Origin: an uncultured Nitrosomonadaceae bacterium
GTDB lineage: Bacteria > Pseudomonadota > Gammaproteobacteria > Burkholderiales > Nitrosomonadaceae
Length of the DNA stretch: 64,000 nucleotides
Direction: 5' to 3'
NCBI GenBank assembly: GCA_943787405.1
Contig: CALSMH010000004.1
Span: 1-64,000, forward strand
Shown here: positions 27,959 through 38,562 of the stretch, one piece after another
Position numbering within the stretch: the stretch's first letter is position 1
Layout of the letters: every line of letters starts with the position of its first letter
The notes under the pieces: model-generated
Seen by the model: the letters and a program-made list of their open reading frames with translations, nothing else
Told to the model about the DNA's origin: nothing
Database searches by the model: none
Translations under genes and position numbers: made by a program

Positions 27959-29017
27959 TTGGATATTACCGTAGCCATAGACTGCATGGGTGGTGATCAT
28001 GGTCCCAAAGTAACTGTCCCTTCAGCTGTTGATTTTCTCCATCGAAATCAAACAACAAATATTGTTCTAGTAGGAATACTAGATTCGATAGAAGCAGAAT
28101 TGCGTGCTCTGCGCTTCACATCAAATCCCAGATTAAAATTACATGGTGCAAGCGAGGTGGTTGATATGGATGAATCACCATCTCTTGCTTTACGTGGTAA
28201 AAAAGATTCTTCCATGCGGGTTGCAATAAATCTAGTTAAAAATGGAACAGCCCAGGCCTGCGTTAGTGCTGGAAATACTGGAGCTTTGATTGCAACTTCC
28301 CGATTTGTTTTAAAAACACTCCCCGGTATTGATCGACCAGCTCTGGCTGTAGTACTTCCAACTATGAGCGGACACACATATGTTCTGGATCTTGGCGCTA
28401 ATGTAGACTGCAGCTCAGAACACCTCCTTCAATTTGGTGTAATGGGTGCGGCACTAGTATCTTCAGTGGAGAATAAAGACCAGCCAAGTGTAGGCCTATT
28501 AAATATCGGAGAGGAAGCGATTAAGGGTAACGAAGTGACAAAGCAAGCTGCTGAGTTACTACGAGCTAGTGGGCTTAATTTTTATGGAAATATAGAGGGA
28601 GATGACATTTATAAGGGTACAACAGACGTAGTAGTCTGTGATGGCTTTGTTGGTAATGTTGCGCTAAAAACTTCAGAAGGCGTGGCGCAAATGTTTGCTA
28701 AGTACTTACGACAAGAATTCAAAAGAAATTTCCTTACAAGATTTGCAGGGCTTGTAGCCATACCTGTTATCAAGGCCCTTAAAGCTAGAGTAGATCACCG
28801 CAGATACAATGGTGCAAGCCTACTCGGTCTATACGGGATCGTAGTCAAGAGTCATGGCTCTGCTGACAGGTATGCATTTGAATTCGCTATTAAGCGGGCA
28901 GTTGAAGAGATTCATGGTGGAATACAGCATCAAATAAGCGAGCGAATGCTGGAATCTCCACATCATTCAACCTCTAGCCCCAACTCACAACCCCCATCAA
29001 AAGAAGATGTAGCATGA
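27959..29017 (+). CDS. plsX: Phosphate acyltransferase PlsX
   Basis: This 352-residue PlsX makes acyl-phosphate from acyl-ACP, the first step of the PlsX-PlsY phospholipid pathway. The start is a TTG giving [16 protein letters not shown], the conserved family N terminus. Other landmarks are [15 protein letters not shown] near residue 75, [15 protein letters not shown] near residue 98 and [19 protein letters not shown] near residue 222. It is a peripheral membrane enzyme. It follows rpmF and overlaps the fabH start by four bases (ATGA), showing tight operon coupling. The C-terminal tail is Ser/Pro-rich and poorly conserved. Confidence 0.96.
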   Translation: MDITVAIDCMGGDHGPKVTVPSAVDFLHRNQTTNIVLVGILDSIEAELRALRFTSNPRLKLHGASEVVDMDESPSLALRGKKDSSMRVAINLVKNGTAQACVSAGNTGALIATSRFVLKTLPGIDRPALAVVLPTMSGHTYVLDLGANVDCSSEHLLQFGVMGAALVSSVENKDQPSVGLLNIGEEAIKGNEVTKQAAELLRASGLNFYGNIEGDDIYKGTTDVVVCDGFVGNVALKTSEGVAQMFAKYLRQEFKRNFLTRFAGLVAIPVIKALKARVDHRRYNGASLLGLYGIVVKSHGSADRYAFEFAIKRAVEEIHGGIQHQISERMLESPHHSTSSPNSQPPSKEDVA

Positions 29018-29973
29018 CGCATTCAAAAATTATAGGAACGGGTAGTTATTTACCTGAAAAAATTGTTACAAACCAAGATCTTGAGTCTATTGTTGACACA
29101 AATGACTCTTGGATACGTACTAGAACAGGTATTGAACAACGACATATTGCAGCAGATAATGAAATGGCCAGTGACCTGGCTGTTAACGCTTGTCTCAAAG
29201 CGATAGAATCAGCTGATATTAGTATCGATAAAATTGATCTTATTATTGTCGCCACGACTACCCCTGACATGACTTTTCCAAGTACAGCATGTATTTTGCA
29301 AAATAAACTTGGCATCAAAGACTGCCCCGCATTTGACGTACAAGCTGTATGCAGTGGTTTTGTCTATGCTCTTGCCACTGCAGACATGTTTATCCGTGCC
29401 GGGAAATATAAAACCGCACTAGTAGTTGGCACTGAAATATACTCACGCTTACTTGACTGGAGTGACCGTAGTACCTGTGTATTGTTTGGAGATGGCGCAG
29501 GTGCTGTATTAATTACTAAATCGGAGCAACCAGGCATCCTTTCAAGTCATCTACATGCTAATGGTAGCCACTATAATACTCTTTCACTCCCTGGAAATAT
29601 CTCACATGGAAAAATTCAAGGAAATCCATTTGTTACTATGGAGGGGAACACAGTATTCAAATTTGCAGTGAAAGTTATGGAAGAGATTGTCTATGAGGCT
29701 CTATCCGAAAATAACTTACAAACATCTGATATAGATTGGCTTATTCCTCATCAAGCAAATATTCGCATCATTCGGTCTACAGCAAAGAAGCTTGGAATCT
29801 CTATGAAAAAAGTAGTAACTACTATAGCTCAACACGGCAATACCTCTGCTGCTTCTATTCCACTTGCTTTAGATTTGGCAGTACGTGACAAGAGGATTAA
29901 ATCTAATCAATACGTGCTATTAGAAGGTGTTGGAGGTGGATTTACCTGGGGTGCGGTACTAATCCGCTGGTAA
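29014..29973 (+). CDS. fabH: 3-oxoacyl-ACP synthase III
   Basis: This 319-residue KAS III condenses acetyl-CoA with malonyl-ACP to start fatty-acid synthesis. The catalytic triad is visible: Cys113 in [12 protein letters not shown], the histidine of [11 protein letters not shown] near residue 246 and the asparagine of [12 protein letters not shown] near residue 276. The N terminus [13 protein letters not shown] is typical. It overlaps plsX by four bases and is followed after 3 bases by fabD, so translation is coupled along the cluster. Length matches the E. coli enzyme. Confidence 0.97.
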   Translation: MTHSKIIGTGSYLPEKIVTNQDLESIVDTNDSWIRTRTGIEQRHIAADNEMASDLAVNACLKAIESADISIDKIDLIIVATTTPDMTFPSTACILQNKLGIKDCPAFDVQAVCSGFVYALATADMFIRAGKYKTALVVGTEIYSRLLDWSDRSTCVLFGDGAGAVLITKSEQPGILSSHLHANGSHYNTLSLPGNISHGKIQGNPFVTMEGNTVFKFAVKVMEEIVYEALSENNLQTSDIDWLIPHQANIRIIRSTAKKLGISMKKVVTTIAQHGNTSAASIPLALDLAVRDKRIKSNQYVLLEGVGGGFTWGAVLIRW

Positions 29974-29976
29974 GAC

Positions 29977-30915
29977 ATGAAACTTTCCTTTGTATTCCCT
30001 GGACAAGGCTCGCAATCAATCGGAATGATGAAAGGATATTCCGATCTCCCAATAGTAAAGGATACCTTTACTGAGGCATCGGATATCCTTCATGAGGATT
30101 TCTGGGCAATGGTTAATAATGGCCCGCCTGATAGCCTTAACCTAACTACTAATACTCAACCTCTGATGCTAATGTCAGGAATTGCTGTTTACCGCGCATG
30201 GAAAAATTTAGGCGGACCAAGCCCTGCATTCATAGCTGGGCATAGCCTAGGAGAGTACACTGCATTAGTCGTTTCCGGAGCCATGACTTATAAGGATGCA
30301 CTGTCAGTAGTACGGTTCCGTGGAGAAGTAATGCAGCAAGCTGTTCCAAAAGGAATAGGAAAGATGGCAGCTATTTTAGGTTTAGAAGATGACGTTATAC
30401 GAACAATATGTAATGAGGTTACAAAAGATTCCGAAGAAGAATCTTTAGAACCTGCAAATTTTAATTCCCCTGGACAAGTTGTAATAGCTGGGCATAAGAA
30501 TGCAGTATTACAAGGCATCAAACTAGCAAAAGAGAAAGGGGCTAAAATGGCTGTACTATTGCCAATGAGCGTACCTTCACACTGCTCGTTAATGGCTCCA
30601 GCAGCAACAAAAATGAAACAGAAGCTAGAAATGATAGCATTGCAAGCACCTAGTATTCCTGTGATACATAATGCCGATGTAAAGCAGCACAAGAATAGCG
30701 TGGATATCAAAGCTATTTTGATAAAGCAATTATGCATACCTGTGCGGTGGACAGACACTATTAACACCCTAACTACTGAAGATGTTACACATGTAGCGGA
30801 ATGTGGCCCAGGTAAAATATTAACCGGGCTCAATAGGCGTATAAATAAAAATTTACAAAATATAGCATTAACTGATACGAATGCTCTCCGACAGACAATA
30901 AGTATCTTGGTATAG
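29977..30915 (+). CDS. fabD: Malonyl-CoA:ACP transacylase
   Basis: This 312-residue acyltransferase loads malonyl groups on acyl carrier protein. The N terminus has FVFPGQGSQSIGM, the nucleophile is Ser90 in AGHSLGEYTALV, and the histidine is in VPSHCSLMAPAA near residue 201. The C-terminal segment VAECGPGKILTGLNRRI completes the family pattern. It sits between fabH and fabG. The gap before fabG is about 68 bases, long enough for an internal promoter, although none was clear. Confidence 0.97.
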   Translation: MKLSFVFPGQGSQSIGMMKGYSDLPIVKDTFTEASDILHEDFWAMVNNGPPDSLNLTTNTQPLMLMSGIAVYRAWKNLGGPSPAFIAGHSLGEYTALVVSGAMTYKDALSVVRFRGEVMQQAVPKGIGKMAAILGLEDDVIRTICNEVTKDSEEESLEPANFNSPGQVVIAGHKNAVLQGIKLAKEKGAKMAVLLPMSVPSHCSLMAPAATKMKQKLEMIALQAPSIPVIHNADVKQHKNSVDIKAILIKQLCIPVRWTDTINTLTTEDVTHVAECGPGKILTGLNRRINKNLQNIALTDTNALRQTISILV

Positions 30916-30983
30916 TTTCAGGTAGGTATTTACAGAATATTTCAGGATTAATACTTACCAGTAATTAAATAATGAGAGGGACC

Positions 30984-31724
30984 ATGTTACAAAATCAAAT
31001 AGCTTTGATAACTGGCGCTAGCCGAGGTATTGGAAAAGCAATAGCAATACAATTAGGTATGGATGGCGCCACAGTTATAGGTACTGCAACTACTGATGAA
31101 GGTGCCAAAAGTATTAGTAGTTATTTGAATGAGGCTGGAATAAAAGGAAAAGGTATTGTCTTAAATGTTAACGATTCCGATCAAATTAAAAATCTTTTCA
31201 CAGAGATACGTAAAGAATTTGGTGAGATAACGATACTTGTGAATAATGCCGGTATAACTCGTGATGACCTATTAGTCCGTATGAAAGATGAAAAATGGGA
31301 TGAAGTTATCGGAACAAACCTGAAGGCAATATTCCGTCTTAGCCGTGAAGTACTACGCTCCATGATGATGGCACGCTCAGGGCGTATCATTAATATAGCA
31401 TCAATAGTAGGCTCTACAGGCAATGCTGGTCAGTCCAACTACGCAGCAGCCAAAGCCGGAATGCTGGGCCTTAGTAAATCATTAGCACGAGAAGTAGGTA
31501 GCCGTAATATAACTATAAATTGTGTTGCCCCTGGTTTTGTTGATACCGATATGACTCGGGCACTTTCTGAAAAACAACAACAAGACCTGCTCCAACACAT
31601 TCCACTTAAAAGACTTGGAAAACCAGAAGACATAGCGTCAGCAGTGGCTTTCCTTGCTTCTCCATCTGCCGGATACATTACAGGTGCAACATTACATGTA
31701 AATGGTGGGATGTATATGGAGTAG
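30984..31724 (+). CDS. fabG: 3-oxoacyl-ACP reductase
   Basis: The protein has 246 residues from the preferred start at 30984 (MLQNQIALITGASRGIG). The frame opens four codons earlier, at 30972, but a GAGAGG ribosome-binding sequence at 30974-30979 fits the second ATG and gives the usual FabG length. This short-chain dehydrogenase uses NADPH to reduce 3-oxoacyl-ACP. It has the TGASRGIG cofactor loop, the NNAG motif, the catalytic serine in INIASIVGS, the YAAAK pair, and the C-terminal GYITGATLHVNGGMYM. Confidence 0.97.
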   Translation: MLQNQIALITGASRGIGKAIAIQLGMDGATVIGTATTDEGAKSISSYLNEAGIKGKGIVLNVNDSDQIKNLFTEIRKEFGEITILVNNAGITRDDLLVRMKDEKWDEVIGTNLKAIFRLSREVLRSMMMARSGRIINIASIVGSTGNAGQSNYAAAKAGMLGLSKSLAREVGSRNITINCVAPGFVDTDMTRALSEKQQQDLLQHIPLKRLGKPEDIASAVAFLASPSAGYITGATLHVNGGMYME

Positions 31725-31792
31725 CTATAGGTATAAAAAATACAAATAATTAAGATTAACGCCAGTCATTAATAAACCAACTTATATTAGAG

Positions 31793-31823
31793 TTGATTTG
31801 CTGATTAATAATTATGTTAAAAT
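31793..31823 (+). promoter_or_regulatory. Possible acpP promoter
   Basis: In the 139-base gap before acpP, a TTGATT (31793-31798) and a TAAAAT (31818-31823) are spaced by 19 bases. This is longer than ideal, so the match is weak. Separate promoters for acpP are well known because the carrier protein is needed in large amounts. Confidence 0.3.
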
Positions 31824-31863
31824 AGCGAAGTTTTATTTATCCGCGAAAAGGAAGGGATTTTAG

Positions 31864-32100
31864 ATGGAAAAAGTTGAACAGCGTATTAAAAAAATTGTTG
31901 CGGAACAACTTGGAGTAAATGAAGCTGAGATCAAAAATGAATCCTCCTTTGTAGATGACTTAGGTGCAGATTCACTGGATACGGTTGAATTAGTTATGGC
32001 TCTCGAAGAAGAGTTTGAGTGTGAGATTCCAGATGAACAAGCTGAAAAAATACATACTGTCCAACAGGCTATGGATTATATGGATTCCGTAACTAATTAA
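31864..32100 (+). CDS. acpP: Acyl carrier protein
   Basis: This 78-residue acidic protein is the carrier of growing acyl chains. The phosphopantetheine site is Ser37 in [19 protein letters not shown], a near-perfect match to the universal ACP motif. The N terminus [17 protein letters not shown] is also typical. A strong AAGGAAGGG ribosome-binding sequence precedes the ATG. It is followed by fabF after 35 bases. Confidence 0.98.
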   Translation: MEKVEQRIKKIVAEQLGVNEAEIKNESSFVDDLGADSLDTVELVMALEEEFECEIPDEQAEKIHTVQQAMDYMDSVTN

Positions 32101-32135
32101 CTTCTTGTATTAACTTATCCCAATTCGGAGTCAAT

Positions 32136-33383
32136 TTGCCCAAACGTAGGGTAGTCATAACTGGAATGGGCATTGTTTCGCCCGTTGGCAACACCATATC
32201 AGATGCCTGGGATAACCTCCTGAACGGCAAATCTGGCATTACTCGCATCACTCGTTTTGATGCATCTGCTTTAGCTTCTCAGATTGCAGGAGAAGTTAAA
32301 GACTTTGATATCACTCAATATATGATTGTAAAAGAGGCGCGTCGTATGGATATATTTATCCATTACGGTATGGCCGCAGCAATGCAGGCAGTAAATGATG
32401 CCGGTATTGAGGATGTAACAAACTCTGAAATTGATCCTGACCGTATTGGTGTAAATATTGGTTCAGGAATTGGTGGTTTACCGATGATTGAGAAAACGGA
32501 TGCCGTCTATCATAAGAAAGGCCCACGAAAAATATCGCCATTTTTCATTCCTAGCACGATCATCAATATGATTGCAGGTAATCTTTCCATTAAGTATAAC
32601 TTTAGAGGACCAAACCTAGCTATAGTAACTGCCTGTACAACTGCAACACATTGCATAGGGAACTCTGCTCGTATGATTGAATATGGTGATGCAGATTTAA
32701 TGGTTGCGGGTGGCGCAGAATCATGTGTAACCCCGCTCGCTGTTGGTGGTTTTGCCTCTGCAAAAGCGCTATCTACAAGAAATGATGATCCAGGCACTGC
32801 AAGTCGACCCTGGGATACTGAAAGAGATGGCTTTGTATTAGGTGAAGGGGCAGGAATTTTGGTCCTAGAAGAAATGGAACATGCAAAACGTCGTAAGGCT
32901 AAAATTTATGCTGAAGTAGTTGGTTTTGGCATGAGCGCCGATGCGAATCATATGACAGCACCCTGTGAAGACGGTGAAGGTGCTGCTCGCTGCATGACAG
33001 CCGCACTCAAAAATTCATGCTTAGATGCATCAGAGGTTAATTACATTAATGCCCATGGGACTTCCACACAACTGGGTGATATTGCTGAAACAACCGCCGT
33101 CAAACGTTGCTTTGGTGAGCAAGCAAAGAAGCTCGTAATGAATTCCACAAAGTCTATGACTGGACATCTATTAGGAGCAGCAGGCGGTGTTGAAGCAATA
33201 TTTACTGCACTAGCGATACACCATCAAATTTCACCACCCACCATTAATATTTTTAACCAAGACCCTCAGTGCGATTTAGATTATGTACCTAATACTGCGC
33301 GTAAAATGAAAATTGAGGTAGCGCTATCTAATTCGTTTGGATTTGGCGGTACCAATGGAACACTAATTCTTAAAAAATTATAG
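32136..33383 (+). CDS. fabF: 3-oxoacyl-ACP synthase II
   Basis: This 415-residue KAS II elongates acyl-ACP chains and helps control membrane fluidity. The start is a TTG giving [19 protein letters not shown], the family N terminus. The active-site cysteine is Cys167 in [12 protein letters not shown], with the two histidines in [13 protein letters not shown] and [13 protein letters not shown]. The CTTATH context differs slightly from the more usual CATGAH, but the catalytic residues are intact. The gene follows acpP in the standard fab order and is followed by mltG after five bases. Confidence 0.96.
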   Translation: MPKRRVVITGMGIVSPVGNTISDAWDNLLNGKSGITRITRFDASALASQIAGEVKDFDITQYMIVKEARRMDIFIHYGMAAAMQAVNDAGIEDVTNSEIDPDRIGVNIGSGIGGLPMIEKTDAVYHKKGPRKISPFFIPSTIINMIAGNLSIKYNFRGPNLAIVTACTTATHCIGNSARMIEYGDADLMVAGGAESCVTPLAVGGFASAKALSTRNDDPGTASRPWDTERDGFVLGEGAGILVLEEMEHAKRRKAKIYAEVVGFGMSADANHMTAPCEDGEGAARCMTAALKNSCLDASEVNYINAHGTSTQLGDIAETTAVKRCFGEQAKKLVMNSTKSMTGHLLGAAGGVEAIFTALAIHHQISPPTINIFNQDPQCDLDYVPNTARKMKIEVALSNSFGFGGTNGTLILKKL

Positions 33384-33388
33384 TTTTT

Positions 33389-34399
33389 TTGTTACTTAGT
33401 ATGTGTACGCTGAAGCGCTTTGTTCTTCTTATCTCTACCGGAGCTTTTCTGTTTGCGGGATGGCTCTATCTCTACATCAATTCACCTGTACCACTTCCTA
33501 CGACACCATACGAATTCTCAATCAAGTCTGGTAGTAGTCTGACAGATGTTAGCAAACAACTAGCTACAGACGGCGTCTTACCTGACACATGGTCCTTTGT
33601 TTTATTTTCTCGTGTAATGGGTGATAGCTCCTCCCTTAAAGCTGGAGACTATAAGCTTTCCGAGGACACCTCACCTATTCGATTACTAGAAATCATTACA
33701 GAGGGAGACGTAAACGTTAACCAGATTGAGATCAGATTTATTGAGGGATGGACGTTCTATCAGTTTAGAAAGAAACTAAACGAGCATACTGGAATTAAGC
33801 ACGATACCACTGAACTAAGTGATCAAAAAATTCTACAGTTAATTGGTGCGAATGAGACTGTTGCAGAAGGCTTGTTTTTTCCTGATACATATTATGTTGT
33901 TGAAGGCAGCAGTGACATAGCAATATTGAGGAAATCTTATCATATAATGAAAAAAAACCTAGCATCGTTATGGGCCAAAGCAAATAGAGATCTTCCTTTT
34001 GACAACCCTTATCAAGCTCTCATTCTAGCCTCTATAATTGAGAAAGAAACTGGGAAAGATACTGACCGAGCAACAATTGCAGGTGTTTTTATCAATCGGC
34101 TACGGGCAGATATGCTGCTACAAACCGACCCCACTGTAATTTATGGTATAGGTAAAAAATTTGATGGAAATCTGCGCAAAAAAGACCTAAAAGAAGACCA
34201 TGCATACAATACATACACACGTTCCGGACTCCCGCCGACACCTATTGCTATGCCAGGGCTCGCCTCAATAAAAGCAGCATTAAATCCCGCAGAAACTGAC
34301 GCCCTATACTTTGTTGCTAAAGGAAATGGAGAGTCATATTTTTCCAATAACCTAGCAGAACATAACCGTGCAGTAACTAAATACCAGAAAACCAAATAA
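33389..34399 (+). CDS. mltG: Endolytic murein transglycosylase MltG (YceG)
   Basis: This 336-residue protein has an N-terminal membrane helix (about residues 11-30) followed by a LysM-like region and the YceG catalytic domain. The family motif LASIIEKETGKDTDRATIAG carries the catalytic glutamate, and LLQTDPTVIYGIG and HAYNTYTRSGLPPTPI are also diagnostic. MltG cuts nascent glycan strands at the inner membrane and sets peptidoglycan chain length. The frame opens at a TTG; the ATG at 33401 is an equally likely start. In many proteobacteria tmk and holB follow mltG, but here the next gene is xth on the other strand. Confidence 0.93.
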   Translation: MLLSMCTLKRFVLLISTGAFLFAGWLYLYINSPVPLPTTPYEFSIKSGSSLTDVSKQLATDGVLPDTWSFVLFSRVMGDSSSLKAGDYKLSEDTSPIRLLEIITEGDVNVNQIEIRFIEGWTFYQFRKKLNEHTGIKHDTTELSDQKILQLIGANETVAEGLFFPDTYYVVEGSSDIAILRKSYHIMKKNLASLWAKANRDLPFDNPYQALILASIIEKETGKDTDRATIAGVFINRLRADMLLQTDPTVIYGIGKKFDGNLRKKDLKEDHAYNTYTRSGLPPTPIAMPGLASIKAALNPAETDALYFVAKGNGESYFSNNLAEHNRAVTKYQKTK

Positions 34400-34649
34400 A
34401 TTTTCATGGGCTTCTCTCTGAAGCTTAACAGTTTGCCCAATTTTCTATAGAGAGAATTAAAATGATGGTCAGCTAGATAATTTTAGTAGTAAAAAATTTG
34501 CCAGAGATTCCTTAACAGAGTCTAGCAACTTAAAGGAAAATTGGTTTTGCTATGAGGAAGATATAAGAACTTCTAAAGCTGAATTACAGGACCTAGCCAG
34601 CCCTAACTAATAAATACAACAAAGATCAAAAATCAACTACACGATAGTA

Positions 34650-35417
34650 CTATGCTGTGAAATTCACCATTACCGGAGTATGATCTGAAGGCCTCTCATT
34701 TTTACGCGGCTCTTTATCTATGACACAGCCAATACAATTATTAGAAAGCTCATTACTCAATAAAATATGATCTATTCGCATACCCAAGTTTCGCCGAAAA
34801 CCAAGCATTCTGTAGTCCCACCAGGTATAAGATTTATCAGGATGATCAAATAAACGAAAACTATCAACCAACCCAAGTTTAAGTAATGTCATGAATGCTT
34901 CCCGTTCAGGGTCGCTAAATAATACCTTACCCTCCCACAACTCTGGATCATGAACATCACGTTCTTCCGGAGCAATATTAAAATCCCCTAATAAAACTAA
35001 CTTTGGATATTGAATTAATTCTGCCTGTAGCCATTTATTTAAAGCAGCTAACCATTCCATCTTATATTGAAATTTCTCTGACTCAACACTCTGACCATTT
35101 GGAACATAAATACAAACTACCCTCACCCCTCCATAAGTTGCAGCCAATACCCGTTTTTGAGGATCTACAAAATCAGGTATTGCTACGACTGGGTTACTCC
35201 CAGTTTTTTTACCAAGTATAGCTACCCCATTATATGTTTTCTGACCGGAATAAACGGGCTGATAACCTGCATCTATAATCTCAGCCACTGGGAAGTTTTC
35301 ATCTTGTACCTTCGTTTCCTGGAGACATAATACATCTGGCTGGTTAATAGCTAACCAATTAAGAACCTGTGGCAAACGAACTTTTAAGGAATTAACATTC
35401 CAAGTAGCAACTCTCAT
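34650..35417 (-). CDS. xth: Exodeoxyribonuclease III
   Basis: This 255-residue member of the endonuclease/exonuclease/phosphatase family repairs abasic sites and trims 3' ends. Visible motifs are the N-terminal VATWNVNSLKVRL with the metal-binding asparagine, LCLQETKV with the glutamate near residue 34, VLLGDFNIAPEERD with the Asp/Asn pair near residue 145, and the terminal RPSDHTPVMV with the catalytic Asp-His pair. It is cytoplasmic. It is convergent with mltG across about 250 bases and lies downstream of xerD on the same strand. Confidence 0.95.
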   Translation of the reverse strand: MRVATWNVNSLKVRLPQVLNWLAINQPDVLCLQETKVQDENFPVAEIIDAGYQPVYSGQKTYNGVAILGKKTGSNPVVAIPDFVDPQKRVLAATYGGVRVVCIYVPNGQSVESEKFQYKMEWLAALNKWLQAELIQYPKLVLLGDFNIAPEERDVHDPELWEGKVLFSDPEREAFMTLLKLGLVDSFRLFDHPDKSYTWWDYRMLGFRRNLGMRIDHILLSNELSNNCIGCVIDKEPRKNERPSDHTPVMVNFTA

Positions 35418-35535
35418 AATAGACCGTATAAGAAATAAATTATTATGTAACGAATTCTACACCAACGTAAACAGCTCTACTCTCCAGCCTTCAAAAGCAC
35501 CCATGTCTGCTTAAAAGGCATCTGTACTATGATAA

Positions 35536-36441
35536 TCAACCTCGAGGATGATGCTTAACATGTAGCTGCTTAAGTCTTGCGCTAGCAACATGTGTGTAAA
35601 TCTGAGTGGTAGAAATATCTGAATGCCCTAGCAATAACTGTACAACACGAAGATCAGCGCCATGATTAAGCAGATGGGTAGCGAAGGCATGGCGAAGTGT
35701 ATGCGGTGACAGAGGTTTACTAATTCCAGCCTGACTTGCATGGCGCCTGATGAGGTGCCAAAATGCCTGCCGTGTCATGGCAGAACCGCGGGCTGTAACA
35801 AATAGAGCTTCAGAAACTTTCTCCCCCAGCAGTTTAAGCCGAGCTTCTGCCATATAGGCGTCTATCCAATTTAACGCTTCTTCTCCAAGTGGAGCCAAGC
35901 GCTCTTTCCCTCCTTTGCCCATTACTCTTACCACTCCGGTACTCAGGCTTACCTGTGCAACTTTTAAATTAACAAGCTCGGATACTCGCAATCCACTAGC
36001 GTACAAAACCTCAAGCATTGTGCGATCACGCAAACCTATTGGCTGTTTTACATCAGGTGTTCTTAGCAGCACTTCTACATCTTTTTCAGTAAGATTATGA
36101 GGAAGATTACGTGGAAGTTTAGGAGCGCTAATATTTAGGCTTGGATCTGCCTGAATTTTACCTTGGCGTAACAGAAATCTGTAAAAACGTTTCAAACTAG
36201 ATAACTCACGACTAGTGGTGTTTGCTTTAACTTTAATCGAAACCTTGTAAGCAAGAAACTCTAATAAATCTGAATGTCTTGCTTCTATCAAATTTAAACT
36301 ACTTGATTTCTCCAGCCACACACCAAATTGCCTAAGATCATTGCAATAGCTTGCTAGTGTATTACGCGACAAGCCATCTTCTAACCACAAAGAATCAGAG
36401 AATTCATCCAGTAATTCTGCATTGATTTCAAACACATTCAT
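35536..36441 (-). CDS. xerD: Tyrosine recombinase XerD
   Basis: This 301-residue tyrosine recombinase has the length and style of XerD, which with XerC resolves chromosome dimers at dif under FtsK control. The N-terminal SAM-like domain contains GLSRNTLASYCNDLRQF. The catalytic residues are in LRVSELVNL (Arg), GKGGKERLAPL (Lys), HTLRHAFATHLL (His-x-x-Arg) and GHSDISTTQIYTHV (His and nucleophile Tyr). No integrative-element genes surround it, so it is a housekeeping recombinase. Its start overlaps the ogt stop by 14 bases, so the two are co-transcribed. Confidence 0.92.
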   Translation of the reverse strand: MNVFEINAELLDEFSDSLWLEDGLSRNTLASYCNDLRQFGVWLEKSSSLNLIEARHSDLLEFLAYKVSIKVKANTTSRELSSLKRFYRFLLRQGKIQADPSLNISAPKLPRNLPHNLTEKDVEVLLRTPDVKQPIGLRDRTMLEVLYASGLRVSELVNLKVAQVSLSTGVVRVMGKGGKERLAPLGEEALNWIDAYMAEARLKLLGEKVSEALFVTARGSAMTRQAFWHLIRRHASQAGISKPLSPHTLRHAFATHLLNHGADLRVVQLLLGHSDISTTQIYTHVASARLKQLHVKHHPRG

Positions 36442-36931
36442 GTCGCAATAACCATCGTTTAATGTCTAATGGAAAACCATTCCTGGCATTCATAAACCCA
36501 CCAATTCCACCATCTTTAGAAATAACGCGATGGCACGGTATGACTATTGGGAGTCGGTTAGCCCCACATGCCTGCCCTACAGCACGTGGGGCAGAGCACA
36601 GCCTCGTAGCTATATCTGCATAACTGTTTGTACTTCCGCTGGGTATTATCTTAATAGCCTCCCATACTCGACGCTGGTGATTAGTCCCATTAATATGTAA
36701 TGATAAATCAAATACAAAATTTGGATCTGCTAAATACGCTTGCAACTGTTTACAAACTTCCCTAGCAAGTTCATTTTGAAATGCTAAAGTAGGTGTGTCA
36801 GGAGGCAAATACTCAATATCAGTCAACCATAACCCATTGGTTCGAATTCCTAGAACTGCAAAAGGGGTTGCAATTTTTGCCTGATAGTAGTCTTCCAGAT
36901 TAGACTCTAAAATGTTATTTGATCTGCCCAT
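36428..36931 (-). CDS. ogt: Methylated-DNA-protein-cysteine methyltransferase
   Basis: This 167-residue suicide repair protein removes methyl groups from O6-methylguanine. The acceptor cysteine is Cys133 in VIPCHRVISKDGGIGGF. The helix-turn-helix region with the arginine finger is in APRAVGQACGANRLP near residue 114. The N-terminal ribonuclease-like fold is present. It overlaps xerD by 14 bases and is divergent from pepA with about 120 bases between starts. Confidence 0.95.
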   Translation of the reverse strand: MGRSNNILESNLEDYYQAKIATPFAVLGIRTNGLWLTDIEYLPPDTPTLAFQNELAREVCKQLQAYLADPNFVFDLSLHINGTNHQRRVWEAIKIIPSGSTNSYADIATRLCSAPRAVGQACGANRLPIVIPCHRVISKDGGIGGFMNARNGFPLDIKRWLLRHECV

Positions 36932-37050
36932 AATTACAATATAGCTTTATTATTCATCTACTTTGACTTTATACAGATAGCTCAGCGATAATTAACAAGT
37001 CTTAATCTTGCAAAAACCCGTTGCAAGGACATGAACTTTAGGAGTGAAAC

Positions 37051-38562
37051 GTGAAATTTAGCATAGATAATGGAAGTCCGGCAAAGCAATCCTGTTCTTG
37101 TGTAGTAGTTGGTGTGTTTCAAACTAGAACACTAAGTGAAGCTGCTAAGACCTTGGACAAGAATTCAAATGGGTATATCAGCAACATATTAAATAATGGA
37201 GACATGGAAGGAAAATTGGGCTCTACTCTACTACTGCATAACGTTCCTAACATCACATGCAATAGAGTATTACTAGTTGGACTTGGGGAAAAAAATAAAT
37301 TTTGTGACCGAGAGTATCAAAGTGCAGTTCGTTCTACTTTCAACAGGCTATATGAAACAGGAGCATCAAATGCAACACTTTTTTTAATAGAGGTGCCTGT
37401 AAAAAACCGTAAAATTTCCTGGAAAATATCCCATACAGTGATTGTGGCGATGGAAAGCGTTTATAAATCTGATCAACTTAAAAGCAAGCGTACTAATAAA
37501 AAGCAACAGCTGCAAAAAGTGACGCTGAGTACAACAGGAAAATTGGACTCTGTCACAGGTAAGAAAGCGCTGCAATGGGGACTTGCTACAGCGCATGGTA
37601 TGAATCTAGCGAAAGATTTAGGCAACCTTCCGCCAAATATTTGTACTCCTACCTATCTGGCAAAACTAGCCCTAAAGATGGCCAAAGACTTTAAGCTTAA
37701 AGCCGCTATTTTAGAGCAAAAAGATATGAAGAAACTTGGCATGGGCTCGCTGCTATCGGTAGCACAAGGTAGCAATGAACCTGCCAAACTTATTACACTA
37801 GAATACTGGGGGTTAAGTAAAAAAGAAAAGCCTATCGTGCTAGTTGGCAAAGGAGTCACTTTCGATACTGGTGGCATTTCTTTAAAGCCTCCAGCAAATA
37901 TGGACGAAATGAAATACGATATGTGTGGAGCTGCTAGCGTATTTGGCACTATTACTGCAATTGCTGAGATGAAACTTCCCATAAACGTGGTCGGCATTAT
38001 TCCTACCACCGAGAATATGCCTGGTGGCAAAGCTACTAAACCTGGAGACATTGTTACTAGCATGTCGGGGCAAACCATTGAAATACTTAATACTGATGCA
38101 GAGGGAAGATTAATATTATGCGATGCATTGACTTATGCTGAACGCTACAAACCTGAGGTAGTCATAGATATAGCAACTCTTACTGGAGCCTGCGTAGTTG
38201 CATTAGGTCGCGTAGCATCCGGATTACTCAGCAACGATGATAAGCTGGCAACTGAACTATTGAGCGCCTCTGAGAAAGCCGCTGATCCTGCATGGCATCT
38301 ACCGCTATGGAGCGAATATGACGAGCAACTACAAAGTAATTTTGCTGACATGGCAAATATCGGGGGACGCGATGCAGGAACTATTACAGCTTCCTGCTTT
38401 CTATCACGCTTCACAAAAGAATATCGCTGGGCACACTTAGACATTGCTGGTACTGCCTGGACATCTGGAAAAAAGAAAGGCGCAACTGGCCGACCAGTGC
38501 CGCTTCTTACACAATTCGTTACTACACGTGCAACTAAAAAAGGTTCCGAAAAAAAATCATGA
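37051..38562 (+). CDS. pepA: Leucyl aminopeptidase
   Basis: This 503-residue M17 aminopeptidase removes N-terminal residues from peptides and in E. coli also binds DNA as a Xer accessory factor. The two-metal active site is in LVGKGVTFDTGGISLKPP (Lys and Asp) and the signature ILNTDAEGRLILCDALTYAE near residue 343. The segment DMCGAASVFGTITAIAEM is also diagnostic. The start is a GTG with a GGAGTG sequence just upstream. It overlaps holC by four bases (ATGA), the conserved pepA-holC-valS series. Confidence 0.96.
   Translation: MKFSIDNGSPAKQSCSCVVVGVFQTRTLSEAAKTLDKNSNGYISNILNNGDMEGKLGSTLLLHNVPNITCNRVLLVGLGEKNKFCDREYQSAVRSTFNRLYETGASNATLFLIEVPVKNRKISWKISHTVIVAMESVYKSDQLKSKRTNKKQQLQKVTLSTTGKLDSVTGKKALQWGLATAHGMNLAKDLGNLPPNICTPTYLAKLALKMAKDFKLKAAILEQKDMKKLGMGSLLSVAQGSNEPAKLITLEYWGLSKKEKPIVLVGKGVTFDTGGISLKPPANMDEMKYDMCGAASVFGTITAIAEMKLPINVVGIIPTTENMPGGKATKPGDIVTSMSGQTIEILNTDAEGRLILCDALTYAERYKPEVVIDIATLTGACVVALGRVASGLLSNDDKLATELLSASEKAADPAWHLPLWSEYDEQLQSNFADMANIGGRDAGTITASCFLSRFTKEYRWAHLDIAGTAWTSGKKKGATGRPVPLLTQFVTTRATKKGSEKKS

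Noticed and set aside
34461-34610. Open frame of 50 codons after mltG with a protein-like composition
   Set aside because: It has no ATG, GTG or TTG start after the preceding stop, no ribosome-binding site and no recognisable family, so I did not call it a gene. It might be a remnant of a lost one.
35536-36441. Integrase of a mobile element
   Set aside because: The tyrosine recombinase has XerD length and motifs and lies among housekeeping genes, with no att repeats or phage genes nearby.
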